Positions 56,984 to 64,000 of a DNA stretch of 64,000 bases are shown piece by piece. A program made the translations under genes and the position numbers. Position 1 is the stretch's first letter; each line of letters opens with the position of its first letter. The DNA comes from Nocardioides sp. SR21. GTDB taxonomy: Bacteria; Actinomycetota; Actinomycetes; Propionibacteriales; Nocardioidaceae. Location of the stretch: assembly GCF_022761125.1 (NCBI RefSeq), contig NZ_JAKWJR010000008.1, positions 173,896 to 237,895 of the forward strand, read 5' to 3'. The notes beneath the pieces are model-generated. The model did not search any database. It saw nothing but the letters and a program-made list of their open reading frames with translations, and was not told where the DNA came from.

Positions 56984-57310
56984 TCAGCTCGCCAGGTGGA
57001 ACCCGACCGCACACGCGGCGAGTGACGTCACGATCGTGGCGGCGGCGTACGCCGTCCCCCGGCGCGGGCCGAGGCCGTGGGTCTGCACGCTGAACGCGGA
57101 GTACGTCGTGAACCCGCCGCAGAACCCGACGCCGAGCAGCGCCAGCTCGCTCGACGTCAGTGACATCGCGGAGAGCGCGCCGAGGAGGAACGAACCGGCC
57201 ACGTTCACCGCGAGCGTGCCCCACGGCAGCCGGCCGTCGAGCCGGGTGGCGACCACGAACCGCAGCGGTGCCCCGACGGCCGCACCGAGTGCGACCAGCA
57301 GCGCCGTCAC
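56984..57310 (-). CDS. crcB: Fluoride channel Fluc/CrcB subunit 2
   Basis: 108 residues, four membrane helices. 'RFVVATRLDGRLPWGTLAVN' followed by 'GSFLLGALS' and the hallmark 'GFCGGFTTYSAFSVQT' with the fluoride-track Phe/Thr residues. CrcB proteins work as antiparallel dimers that let F- leave the cell; in Gram-positives two genes often give a heterodimer. GTG start overlaps the stop of the first crcB (GTGA). Confidence 0.93.
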   Translation of the reverse strand: MTALLVALGAAVGAPLRFVVATRLDGRLPWGTLAVNVAGSFLLGALSAMSLTSSELALLGVGFCGGFTTYSAFSVQTHGLGPRRGTAYAAATIVTSLAACAVGFHLAS

Positions 57311-57708
57311 TCGACGGCCCCCTCGGGCTCGGGACCGGCCAGGCGGGACGCGACGGCCACGGCGAGCAGGCAGGCGGCCAACGTGCCGAGGAGGTAGATC
57401 CCGGCGACGGCGACCCGGTCGGCGTCGATCAGCGCCCGCGCCTGCTCGGAGTACGCCGACAGCGTGGTGAACCCGCCGAGCACGCCGGGGCCCAGCGCGA
57501 CCGCGACGGTCCGCGACCGTCGGACGACCGCGAAGGCGGGGAGCAGCGCGAGCGCGAACGACCCGAGCACGTTGATCGCGAACGTCGCCCACGGGAACTC
57601 GTCGGCCCCCGCGGGGAAGGCCTCGCCCAGGCCCCAGCGGGCCAGCGCGCCGAGCGCGCCACCGACCGCGACCGCGGCGACCAGCCGCGGCGCAGGCGCA
57701 GGGTTCAC
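57307..57708 (-). CDS. crcB: Fluoride channel Fluc/CrcB subunit 1
   Basis: 133 residues, four membrane helices. 'GALARWGLGEAFPAGADEFP', 'WATFAINVLGSFALALLPAF' and 'GVLGGFTTLSAYSEQARALI' hold the conserved Asn and the G-G-F-T-T-x-S motif. GTG 57708 is chosen because it overlaps the TGA of the upstream ATP-binding protein gene (GTGA). The C-terminal tail is longer than in subunit 2. No room for a fluoride riboswitch exists upstream because of this overlap. Confidence 0.93.
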   Translation of the reverse strand: MNPAPAPRLVAAVAVGGALGALARWGLGEAFPAGADEFPWATFAINVLGSFALALLPAFAVVRRSRTVAVALGPGVLGGFTTLSAYSEQARALIDADRVAVAGIYLLGTLAACLLAVAVASRLAGPEPEGAVE

Positions 57709-58634
57709 GAGACGCTGCTCTGCCGCCCGGACACGGGCGCATCCTGCCACGCCAGCGGCAGCTCACCCCGCTCCTGTCGCACGAACTCGTTGAGGAACCA
57801 GCCCTGGAAGCGCTGCTGCTCCGGGGTGCGTGCCAGCGACAGCAGGCGCTCCTCGCGGCAGAACGCGTCAGCGAGGTCGAGCAGCTCGATGAACCGGCCG
57901 ATGGTCGCCGCGGTCTGGCGCGGCATCGCCACGTGCAGCTCGGTGGTCTCCACGCCGGACTGCAGCGCACGCTCGATCTGCTCGGTGCCGATGCCCTCGC
58001 GCAGGTCGCGCTCCAGCGATCCGAACAGGTGCGAGAGGTCGGAGGCGAGGGGGTACTCCGCCTCGTGGGCGAGCGCCAGCAGCCGGACCTCGCGGCGCAG
58101 CTCGCGGTAGTGGTGCTGGAACTCCACGAACGTCCGCAGCGGGACGCCGAGGATGTCGATGCGCAGCTCGTCGGGCGACGGAGGTGCTGCCTCGCCTCGG
58201 GCGACGACCCCGGTGACGACGCCCTCGGCCATGCTGTCCCTGCTCTGGGGGGCCGGGTTGAACCAGACGATCTTGCCGTCCTCCTCGACCTCGACACCCC
58301 ACGCCGTCGAGCAGCGCGCGACGATGCTCAGGCCGCGGCCGAACGTCAGCAGCAGGTCGTCCTCGCCGGCGTCGTCGGTCGGCATGTGGGGCAGGTCCAG
58401 CGAGCCGTCGCGGACCTCGACGCGCGGGTGCTCGCGGGTGCCGCGCACCCGGACGGTCAGCGGGGGAGCGCCGTGGAGGAGCGCGTTCGTGACCAGCTCG
58501 GAGGTGCCGAGCTCGGCGCACTCGACGAGGTCGTCGCGGCCGATGTCGTGGCAGGTCGCCATCACCCATCGGCGTGCGTCTTGCACACCGCGGGGACCCG
58601 GGCCCAGAGACAGGGCAGGCCTGTTCAGCGGCAC
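57705..58634 (-). CDS. ATP-binding protein (anti-sigma-like HATPase) with helical C-terminal domain
   Basis: 309 residues. Residues 1-130 form a GHKL/HATPase_c_2 domain of the RsbW type: 'GPRGVQDARRWVMATCHDIG', N box 'CAELGTSELVTNALLHGAPP', 'VEVRDGSLDLP', G box 'LTFGRGLSIVARCSTAWGVE'. The C-terminal 170 residues are all-helical ('LRTFVEFQHHYRELRREVRL', 'GRFIELLDLADAFCREERLL') and not recognised. Such proteins bind sigma factors or anti-sigma antagonists. No STAS or sigma gene is adjacent. Translationally coupled to the crcB pair. Confidence 0.82.
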   Translation of the reverse strand: MPLNRPALSLGPGPRGVQDARRWVMATCHDIGRDDLVECAELGTSELVTNALLHGAPPLTVRVRGTREHPRVEVRDGSLDLPHMPTDDAGEDDLLLTFGRGLSIVARCSTAWGVEVEEDGKIVWFNPAPQSRDSMAEGVVTGVVARGEAAPPSPDELRIDILGVPLRTFVEFQHHYRELRREVRLLALAHEAEYPLASDLSHLFGSLERDLREGIGTEQIERALQSGVETTELHVAMPRQTAATIGRFIELLDLADAFCREERLLSLARTPEQQRFQGWFLNEFVRQERGELPLAWQDAPVSGRQSSVS

Positions 58635-58904
58635 GGTTTGTTCTCCACGAGGCAGGCGTCGACTGGCAGCAGCTGTGCCATTGTGGCCCGTTCTACCCCG
58701 GGGAGGGTGACTGAAACCTTGACCAGTTCGGCGTGTCGGGCGGTCCAGACCAGGGGCCGGACCGTCGGATCGGGTGTGACGCAGGTGACCCTGCCCGATT
58801 GGGCCGTACGGCGCAGTCGCGGGAAGATTGGGTACAGGCGGACGTGTTCACTCCATAGCCCCATCAGTTCGTCCACGAGTCTCCCCAAAAGGATCGGTTT
58901 CCCC
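58635..58904. promoter_or_regulatory. Divergent intergenic region between the ATPase-crcB operon and NDH-2
   Basis: 270 bp without a supported gene. It must hold promoters in both directions; TTGACC near 58717 may be a -35, but no clear -10 or operator stands out. A short minus-strand frame across it (58625-58906) has no supporting signal. Confidence 0.4.
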
Positions 58905-60374
58905 ATGTCTCACCGTCACCAGGTCGTGGTGATCGGCTCCGGCTTCGGAGGGTTGTTCGGTACCAAGGCGCTGCGCCGCAGCGACGTCGACGTCACCGTG
59001 GTCGCCAAGACGACGCACCACCTGTTCCAGCCGCTGCTCTACCAGGTCGCGACCGGCATCCTGTCGCAGGGCGAGATCGCCCCGCCGACCCGCGAGATCC
59101 TCAGTGGCCAGCCGAACGCCCAGGTGCTGCTCGGCGAGGTCACCGCGATCGACCTCGACGCCCGGACCGTCACCTCGCAGGTGCTCGGCCGCGAGACCGT
59201 CTCGTCGTACGACTCCCTGATCGTCGCCGCCGGCGCGGGCCAGTCCTACTTCGGCAACGACCACTTCGCCGAGTTCGCCCCCGGCATGAAGAGCATCGAC
59301 GACGCCCTCGAGCTGCGCGGCCGGATCTTCGGCGCCTTCGAGATGGCCGAGCTCGGCGCCCAGCGCGGCGAGAGCGTCGACCACCTGCTGACGTTCGTGG
59401 TCGTCGGCGCCGGCCCGACCGGTGTGGAGATGGCGGGTCAGATCGCCGAGCTCGCGCACCGCACCCTCAAGAAGGACTTCCGCGCGATCAACACCCGGCA
59501 CGCTCGGGTGATCCTGGTCGACGCGGCCCCGCAGGTGCTGCCGCCGTTCGGCAAGAAGCTCGGCGAGAAGAGCAAGGCCGAGCTCGAGAAGCTCGGCGTC
59601 GAGGTCGTGCTCGGCGCGATGGTGACCGACGTCGACGAGCGCGGCATCGAGATGAAGTTCAAGGACGGCCGGGTCGAGCGGATCGACTCCGTCACCAAGA
59701 TCTGGGCCGCGGGTGTCGCGGCGAACCCCCTCGGCCGCACCCTGTCGGACCAGACCGGCGCGCCTCTCGACCGCGCCGGCCGGATCGCGGTCAACCCCGA
59801 CCTGACGCTGCCCGGTCACCCCGAGGTGTTCGTGGTCGGCGACATGATCTCGCTCGACAACCTCCCCGGCGTCGCGCAGGTCGCGATCCAGGGCGCGAAG
59901 TACGCCGCCAAGGAGATCGACAACCGGCTGAAGTCCAAGCCGTCGCAGGGCCCGTTCAAGTACTTCGACAAGGGCTCGATGGCGATCATCAGCCGGTTCC
60001 GCGCGGTCGCGCTGATCGGCAACGTCCGGCTCACCGGTGTGATCGCCTGGCTGATGTGGCTCGCGCTGCACCTCATCTACATCACCGGCTTCAAGAGCCG
60101 GGTCACCGCGCTGCTCCACTGGGCGGTCTCGTTCGTCGGCCGCGGCCGCTCCGAGCGGACCACCACCGAGCAGCAGGTCTTCGCCCGGTCGGCGCTGGGA
60201 CGGCTCAAGCGCGGCGCCACCGACCTGGTCTCCGACCCCGGCGCGTACGACGCGGCGCGGGCCATGCTGGAGACCACGCGGCGGGCCGAGCTCGAGGCCC
60301 AGGCCGAGGAGGAGGCCCGCCTCACCGACGCCGGCGAGCGCGGCAGGACGACCGAGAAGGTCGCGGCGTCGTGA
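58905..60374 (+). CDS. ndh: Type II NADH dehydrogenase (NDH-2)
   Basis: 489 residues. FAD site 'VVVIGSGFGGLFGTKALRRS', NADH site 'FVVVGAGPTGVEMAGQIAEL', quinone-side motif 'LPGVAQVAIQGAKYAAKEID' and 'HPEVFVVGDMISLDNLPG'. A hydrophobic segment at about 378-400 ('TGVIAWLMWLALHLIYITGF') binds the membrane. It passes electrons from NADH to menaquinone without pumping protons. AAAGGA lies about 13 bases before the ATG. The length and C-terminal extension fit mycobacterial Ndh. Confidence 0.92.
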   Translation: MSHRHQVVVIGSGFGGLFGTKALRRSDVDVTVVAKTTHHLFQPLLYQVATGILSQGEIAPPTREILSGQPNAQVLLGEVTAIDLDARTVTSQVLGRETVSSYDSLIVAAGAGQSYFGNDHFAEFAPGMKSIDDALELRGRIFGAFEMAELGAQRGESVDHLLTFVVVGAGPTGVEMAGQIAELAHRTLKKDFRAINTRHARVILVDAAPQVLPPFGKKLGEKSKAELEKLGVEVVLGAMVTDVDERGIEMKFKDGRVERIDSVTKIWAAGVAANPLGRTLSDQTGAPLDRAGRIAVNPDLTLPGHPEVFVVGDMISLDNLPGVAQVAIQGAKYAAKEIDNRLKSKPSQGPFKYFDKGSMAIISRFRAVALIGNVRLTGVIAWLMWLALHLIYITGFKSRVTALLHWAVSFVGRGRSERTTTEQQVFARSALGRLKRGATDLVSDPGAYDAARAMLETTRRAELEAQAEEEARLTDAGERGRTTEKVAAS

Positions 60375-60375
60375 G

Positions 60376-61035
60376 CTACTCGAAGTAGCGCGGCGTCGGG
60401 CCCTCCTGGCTCTCCGGGCGGGCCCACTTGGGCAGGATGAAGATCCCCTCGGCCTCGACGGTCACGCCCTCGGCGTCCTTGATGTGGCCCTTGGCCCACG
60501 TCTTGATGCCTTCGCTGCGGTCGATCCACGCCTCGGCGCGCAGGTCGCCGAGCGGCGTCCCGCGCCGGTAGCGCAGCGTCAGCGTGCCGGTCATGCCGGG
60601 CTTCCCGCCCGCACCGGCGGCCTCGCCGAGCATCTGGTCCAGGATCAGCGCCGAGACGCCGCCGTGGACCAGCCCCGGCGGGCCTTCGTACGCCGCCCCG
60701 AGGTGGAAGTCCGACCAGCAGTCGCCGGTCGGCTGCTTCTCGACGACGAGCGGGGGAGCGACGGGGTTGCGCAGGCCGACCACGGTGTTGCCCCACGGCC
60801 GGCCGCGCCCGGTGGGGCCGAAGCGGACGCCGTACGGTCCGTCGAGCTGGCTGGCCCGCAGCCGACCGGTGAGGGCCTCGACCTCGGCCTGCACGGCCCG
60901 GATCTCGTCCTCGTCGACCTCGGTCCGGATCGTCGCGTCGACGAGCTCGCGCACCGCCTGGGTGAAGGGGGCGTAGAGCGCCTGCTGCCGCTCCAGCTCC
61001 TCGGGCGTGATGTCGTCGTGCACGTAGCCAGCCAC
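60376..61035 (-). CDS. PaaI-family (hotdog) acyl-CoA thioesterase
   Basis: 219 residues. The hotdog core 'GPPGLVHGGVSALILDQMLG' with the active H-G-G and Asp, followed by 'GMTGTLTLRYRRGTPLGDLR' and 'DAEGVTVEAEGIFILPKW'. An N-terminal helical extension of about 95 residues is common in actinobacterial 4HBT-like thioesterases. It hydrolyses acyl-CoA of unknown chain. GTG 61035 is eight bases after TAGCAT (61044-61049, minus). A KstR-type operator overlaps this box. Its stop lies 2 bp from that of NDH-2 (convergent). Confidence 0.85.
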   Translation of the reverse strand: MAGYVHDDITPEELERQQALYAPFTQAVRELVDATIRTEVDEDEIRAVQAEVEALTGRLRASQLDGPYGVRFGPTGRGRPWGNTVVGLRNPVAPPLVVEKQPTGDCWSDFHLGAAYEGPPGLVHGGVSALILDQMLGEAAGAGGKPGMTGTLTLRYRRGTPLGDLRAEAWIDRSEGIKTWAKGHIKDAEGVTVEAEGIFILPKWARPESQEGPTPRYFE

Positions 61036-61047
61036 AAAACCAGATGC

Positions 61048-61061
61048 TAGAACACGTTCCA
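61048..61061. promoter_or_regulatory. KstR-type operator TAGAACACGTTCCA
   Basis: Matches T-n-n-A-A-C-n-n-G-T-T-n-n-A, the consensus reported for the TetR-type sterol regulator KstR. It overlaps the thioesterase -10 and lies 16 bp before the GNAT start. Confidence 0.5.
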
Positions 61062-61077
61062 TTTGTTGGAATGCGGC

Positions 61078-61650
61078 ATGACCAGTCTCGACCGCCCCGA
61101 TCTCCGGTTCCGTGCCTCCTGGGAGGAGGCGGTCGCCGAGTTCGCCGCCGCCGAGGACTTCATGCACGGCTCGGGCGTGTGGGACTTCGAGGTGCTCGAC
61201 ACCAGCGAGGACGGCGCCCCGGCGGTGGTCGCGCACCTGCTCGCCCAGGCCGACCCCGCCGTGGCGCCGCCCGAGGGCCGGGTGCACTGCACGTACTTCT
61301 GGATCACCGATGACGGCGAGTTCGTCGGCTACCTCGCGCTGCGGCACTCGCTGACCGCCTGGCTGCTCGAGGAGGGCGGTCACATCGGGTACGCCGTACG
61401 TCCCTCGCGCCGGCGCGAGGGCCACGCGTCCCGGGCGCTGCGGCTCGCGGTCGCGGAGGCCGCCGAGCTGGGCATCGACCGGGCCCTGGTCACCTGTGAC
61501 GACGACAACGACGGGTCGCGCGCGGTGATCGAGCGGGCGGGCGGCGTCTACGAGGACACCCGGAACGGCAAGCGGCGGTACTGGATCGACACCGGTCCGA
61601 GCGCGGGCGGTACGTCACCTCGGACCGCTAGGCGGGCAGCACCCGCATGA
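61078..61650 (+). CDS. GNAT-family N-acetyltransferase
   Basis: 190 residues. Acetyl-CoA loop 'IGYAVRPSRRREGHASRALR' with R-x-x-G-x-A (motif A), 'LGIDRALVTCDDDNDGSRAV' and 'GGVYEDTRNGKRRYWID' complete the fold. An N-terminal 'ADPAVAPPEGRVHCTYFWIT' places it in the group of acetyltransferases with an extra N-terminal region. Acceptor unknown. ATG at 61078 sits just after the KstR-type site. The last 23 bp overlap the convergent hypothetical gene. Confidence 0.88.
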   Translation: MTSLDRPDLRFRASWEEAVAEFAAAEDFMHGSGVWDFEVLDTSEDGAPAVVAHLLAQADPAVAPPEGRVHCTYFWITDDGEFVGYLALRHSLTAWLLEEGGHIGYAVRPSRRREGHASRALRLAVAEAAELGIDRALVTCDDDNDGSRAVIERAGGVYEDTRNGKRRYWIDTGPSAGGTSPRTARRAAPA

Positions 61651-61981
61651 GCTCCTCCGGCTCCACCCATCGAGGCGCCATCCCGTGCCGATGGAAGAGC
61701 GCCAGCAGGAAGGTGGTCACGTGCCGGGTGGCCGGCTCGACCCCGAGGTCGGTCGCCGGGGGCGCGGGGGCGTCGCGAGGGTCCGGGACGGGCGTGGCCG
61801 TGGCGGCCACGCCCGCTCCCCCCGACTCGTCCGCCTCCCCGTCCTCCGGAGACGGCGTGGGCTCGGCAGGATCCGGCTGCCGGGACGTGTCCGCGCGTGC
61901 GGGGAAGACGGCTCGCGCCAGGTCCTCGATCACTCCTCGACCGAGATCGGCGGGGTCGTCCTCCGGCGTCGCGCTCCCCAT
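61628..61981 (-). CDS. Hypothetical low-complexity protein
   Basis: 117 residues. The middle (about 25-78) is Pro/Ala/Asp/Glu-rich and disordered; the ends are ordered ('DDPADLGRGVIEDLARAVF', 'RHVTTFLLALFHRHGMAPRW', 'VEPEELMRVLPA'). No family recognised. GTTAGC ends six bases before the ATG, a weak leaderless signal. Overlap with the GNAT gene is short. It may be a real small gene with a helical C-terminal domain. Confidence 0.45.
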   Translation of the reverse strand: MGSATPEDDPADLGRGVIEDLARAVFPARADTSRQPDPAEPTPSPEDGEADESGGAGVAATATPVPDPRDAPAPPATDLGVEPATRHVTTFLLALFHRHGMAPRWVEPEELMRVLPA

Positions 61982-62081
61982 GACCCGGCTAACGGGCGGA
62001 GCGACCCCGCGTTATGACCGCCGTCACCGTGGTCTGGTCCAGCGGCTGCGGATCGTCCCGGGGAACGTCCCGGAAATAGCA

Positions 62082-62117
62082 TTGAACCGCCGGCGTCTCG
62101 GGTCACCGACGGTTCAA
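62082..62117. repeat. Inverted repeat TTGAACCG/CGGTTCAA
   Basis: Perfect 8-bp arms (62082-62089 and 62110-62117) plus further imperfect pairing, in the 213-bp gap between the hypothetical gene and tRNA-Lys. It may be a terminator of tRNA-Lys transcripts, 78 bp past the tRNA end, or an operator. Nothing else is seen in that gap. Confidence 0.4.
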
Positions 62118-62194
62118 CGACGGAGAGGCTAGGGGCAACCGATCCCGCTACGCATCCAGTTCCGGCAATGCGGCCCAGGTGGAGTAGACCAGGT

Positions 62195-62267
62195 AGGCCC
62201 CGTGGGACTCGAACCCACAACCCATGGATTAAAAGTCCACTGCTCTGCCAATTGAGCTAGGGGCCCG
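62195..62267 (-). tRNA. tRNA-Lys (TTT)
   Basis: Minus strand: acceptor GGGCCCC/GGGGCCT, D-stem GCTC/GAGC, anticodon stem GTGGA/TCCAT with loop CTTTTAA (anticodon TTT), T-arm GTGGG-TTCGAGT-CCCAC. 73 bases, no encoded CCA. Confidence 0.95.
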
Positions 62268-62319
62268 GAGGACCTCTCGATCCGCCGGGACAGCGTATCG
62301 GTGCGGTCCGGGCTGCTGG

Positions 62320-63504
62320 CTAGCAGCGCACCAGGACGTCGCGCGTCAGGTCCGCGATGCTGCGGTAGCCGTTGAGCGCCATCGTCAGGTCGGCCTCGGC
62401 GAGCAGGCAGGACAGGACGAACTCGATGCCGGCGGTCCCGCCGAGCACCGCGCCGTACCCGTACGGGCGGCCGATGCCGACGGCGGCCGCGCCGAGGGCC
62501 AGCGCCTTCACGACGTCCGCGCCCGAGCGCACGCCCGAGTCGAAGAGCACCGGCATGCCGTCCGCCGCGTCGACGACCGCGGGCAGCATGCCGAGAGCCG
62601 GCGCGCTCGCGGCCTGGCGACCGCCGTGGTTGGAGCAATAGATGCCGTCGACCCCGGCGTCCTTGGCCCGGCGTACGTCGTCGGGGTGACAGATGCCCTT
62701 GAGCAGCAGCGGGAGGTCGGTCAGGTCGCGCAGCCAGGCCAGGTCGTCCCACGTGAGGGTCGGGTTGCCGAAGGTCATGGCCCACTGGAGGGCAGCCGCT
62801 CCGGGATCCTCCTCCGGCGGCACGGCGAGCCTCCCGCGGAAGACCGGGTCGGAGGTGTAGTTGACTAGACAACCACCCCGCAGCTGAGGGAACGTCGCGT
62901 GCTGCAGGTCGCGCGGCCGGTACCCCAGGGTCCAGGTGTCGAGGGTGACGACGATGCCTCGGAAGCCCGCCGCCTCGGCCCGTCGCACGAAGCTCTCGGC
63001 GAGCTCGCGGTCGTTCGGTGTGTACAGCTGGAAGAACCCCGGGGTGTCCCCGAGGGCGGCGGCGACGTCCTCCATCGGGTCCTGCATGAGCGTCGAGGCG
63101 ACCATCGGGACGCCGGAGGCGGCCGAGGCGGCGGCGGCCGCGAGGTCGCCGTGCTCGTCCTCGGTCATCACGCCCAGCACCCCGATCGGGGCCATGAAGA
63201 TCGGCGACGGCAGGGTGTGCCCGAACAGGTCCACCGACAGGTCGCGCTCGGCGGCGCCGGACAGCATCCGAGGCAGGATTCCCCAGTGCTGGAAGGCCTC
63301 CACGTTCCCGCGCTGGGTGTGCTCGTCGCCGGCACCGCCGGCCACGTAGTCCCAGAGCCGGTGCTCCATCTTCGCCTCCGCCGCGGCTTCGAGGCCGGCG
63401 AACGTGAGGGGGTACGGCGGCACCTCGCCGGCCAGTCCGGCGAAGTAGAGGCCGAGCTGGAAGTCTGCATAGTTCGCCACGTTCGGCTCCTCGGTCGGGA
63501 GCAT
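62320..63504 (-). CDS. FMN-dependent alpha-hydroxy acid oxidoreductase (lactate 2-monooxygenase-like)
   Basis: 394 residues of the FMN-dependent alpha-hydroxyacid family. 'FMAPIGVLGVMTEDEHGDLA' (FMN loop), 'FFQLYTPNDRELAESFVRRA', 'GIVVTLDTWTLGYRPRDLQH', 'LPLLLKGICHPDDVRRA' (active Lys), 'IYCSNHGGRQAASAPALGML' with catalytic His293, and 'FDSGVRSGADVVKALALGAA'. 'TLDTWTLGYRPRDL' and the length fit lactate 2-monooxygenase (lactate + O2 to acetate + CO2) more than membrane LldD. ATG 63504 has AGGCAGG upstream. A palindromic operator lies 58 bp before it. Confidence 0.88.
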   Translation of the reverse strand: MLPTEEPNVANYADFQLGLYFAGLAGEVPPYPLTFAGLEAAAEAKMEHRLWDYVAGGAGDEHTQRGNVEAFQHWGILPRMLSGAAERDLSVDLFGHTLPSPIFMAPIGVLGVMTEDEHGDLAAAAASAASGVPMVASTLMQDPMEDVAAALGDTPGFFQLYTPNDRELAESFVRRAEAAGFRGIVVTLDTWTLGYRPRDLQHATFPQLRGGCLVNYTSDPVFRGRLAVPPEEDPGAAALQWAMTFGNPTLTWDDLAWLRDLTDLPLLLKGICHPDDVRRAKDAGVDGIYCSNHGGRQAASAPALGMLPAVVDAADGMPVLFDSGVRSGADVVKALALGAAAVGIGRPYGYGAVLGGTAGIEFVLSCLLAEADLTMALNGYRSIADLTRDVLVRC

Positions 63505-63862
63505 CGCGACCTGCCTCGGGACGACAGATCGGACACTTTCGGACGATCCTAGTCGGCTCGACGTGTCACTCGGGTGACACATCGTCCGTAATTCACGCTC
63601 AGCGCGGGCGTTCAAGCGGGAGTCGCCTAGCACCTGAGCGATCGTTCAGTCAATGTGAAGCAGGTCACAGCAGATCATTTAGAATATATTCCGCGCCATG
63701 AATAACGTTGCCTTCCATGGAAACCAGTTGCCGCCTCGGGACCGCAATCCGGTTCGAGGCCCATCCTCCACGTGACCTGACCCGCGGTCACGCGCCGAGG
63801 ACCTCAGCCCTCCTTCGGCCCTCGCCCAGCCCCGTCGCGGGCGGCCTGAGGAGCGCCGGCGC
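63505..63862. promoter_or_regulatory. 358-bp divergent region between the lactate enzyme and FliA-like gene
   Basis: The most AT-rich stretch of the window. It holds GTGTCAC-TCGG-GTGACAC (63563-63580), an 18-bp palindrome that could bind a GntR-type lactate regulator, and the imperfect palindrome TGAGCGATCGTTCA near 63640. TTTAGAATATATT around 63678 contains the -10-like boxes TAGAAT and TATATT, probably for the FliA-like gene. The hairpin CGTGACC-N8-GGTCACG lies near 63769. No gene is supported. Confidence 0.5.
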
Positions 63863-64000
63863 ATGAGCACGAACTGCCTGTCGGCCGCGGCTGAGGCCAT
63901 GGTCGTGGAGCACATGCCTCTGGTCGGTCACATCGTTCGGGAGACGATGGCGCGTGTTCCGTCGCACGTGGATCGTGATGACCTGACGTCGGCGGGTTTC
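63863..64000 (+). CDS. FliA/WhiG-like sigma factor, N-terminal fragment
   Basis: The first 46 codons are present; the frame runs out of the window. 'EAMVVEHMPLVGHIVRETMA' followed by 'RVPSHVDRDDLTSAGF' matches region 1.2-2.1 of sigma-28 (FliA, WhiG): L-V-x-x-x-x-x-L-V-x-x-I-V and R-x-P-x-x-V-x-x-D-D-L-x-S-A-G. GAGGAG lies nine bases before the ATG. In motile actinobacteria it drives flagellar and chemotaxis genes, which agrees with the chemoreceptor at 31.5 kb. Confidence 0.85.
   Translation, partial: MSTNCLSAAAEAMVVEHMPLVGHIVRETMARVPSHVDRDDLTSAGF

Noticed and set aside
57709..58700. Fluoride riboswitch (crcB motif) upstream of the crcB genes
   Set aside because: The crcB genes overlap the upstream ATPase gene, and I could not find the pseudoknotted motif before that gene by eye; a covariance search would be decisive.
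58625..58906. A 93-codon minus-strand frame in the ATPase/NDH-2 intergenic region
   Set aside because: No ribosome site or -10 fits, it overlaps the start of NDH-2 and the composition is not gene-like.
63505..63862. Replication origin in the AT-rich intergenic region
   Set aside because: No cluster of DnaA boxes (TTGTCCACA type) and no dnaA, dnaN or gyr genes nearby.
1..64000. Mobile elements, prophage or CRISPR array
   Set aside because: No transposase, integrase, phage protein or regularly spaced repeat array was found; the palindromic repeats and the 50-bp direct repeats are reported separately.

Overview
The window is 64 kb of very GC-rich DNA (only short intergenic spots are AT-rich) that looks like the chromosome of a free-living actinobacterium. 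The signs are WYL, AfsR/SARP and NarL-type regulators, a DUF3073 gene behind purF-purM, DUF3817 behind purQ, a FliA-like sigma factor, and many genes whose ATG or GTG sits 6-8 bases after a TANNNT box, i.e. leaderless transcripts. A Nocardioides-like member of the Propionibacteriales fits best; this is inference from gene content and style, not a database match. No transposase, integrase, phage gene or CRISPR array was seen.

Layout. 1-4.5 kb: end of a flavin monooxygenase, an OsmC/carboxymuconolactone-decarboxylase pair, small accessory genes and a sulfotransferase. 4.5-18.5 kb: purine synthesis genes purC, purS-purQ and purL, separated by an acyl-CoA ligase, a DUF1906 secreted hydrolase-like protein, a DHA2 efflux pump with its divergent TetR, and a NarL-type two-component system. 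18.5-27.7 kb: the most distinctive block, with three tandem secreted SBBP beta-propeller proteins, a 1005-residue AfsR/SARP regulator and a truncated hemoglobin, linked by three copies of an 11-bp-periodic direct repeat that looks like the SARP's own binding site. 27.8-36.7 kb: small regulators (XRE-cupin, WYL, ArsR-like), a chemoreceptor, an MFS pump and an M20 peptidase. 36.8-43.6 kb: two paralogous soluble GAF histidine kinases, then purF-purM-DUF3073. 43.7-49.2 kb: an amino acid dehydrogenase and a large hybrid kinase translationally coupled to a propeller protein. 49.3-56 kb: secreted proteins (DUF6351, two TIMP-like proteins) and a sulfatase with its formylglycine-generating enzyme, the last two enclosed by 50-bp direct repeats. 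55.8-62.3 kb: tRNA-Phe, -Glu, -Asp and -Lys, a cupin, a zinicin-like metallopeptidase, an ATPase-crcB-crcB operon, NDH-2 and a thioesterase/GNAT pair under a KstR-type operator. 62.3-64 kb: a lactate-oxidising flavoenzyme and the start of a FliA-like sigma factor.

How the genes fit together. Purine synthesis is dispersed over 38 kb on one strand, yet purC, purS, purL and purF share almost the same TAGANT-N6/7-GTG leaderless promoter. The sulfatase has the C-S-P-T-R sequence that its divergent neighbour, a formylglycine-generating enzyme with both copper cysteines, should activate. The SARP/hemoglobin/propeller block looks like a small self-contained regulon in which a heme-globin operon carries the regulator and the outputs are secreted propellers. 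The main limits of this annotation are that starts were chosen by eye, and that family assignments rest on motifs rather than on searches.
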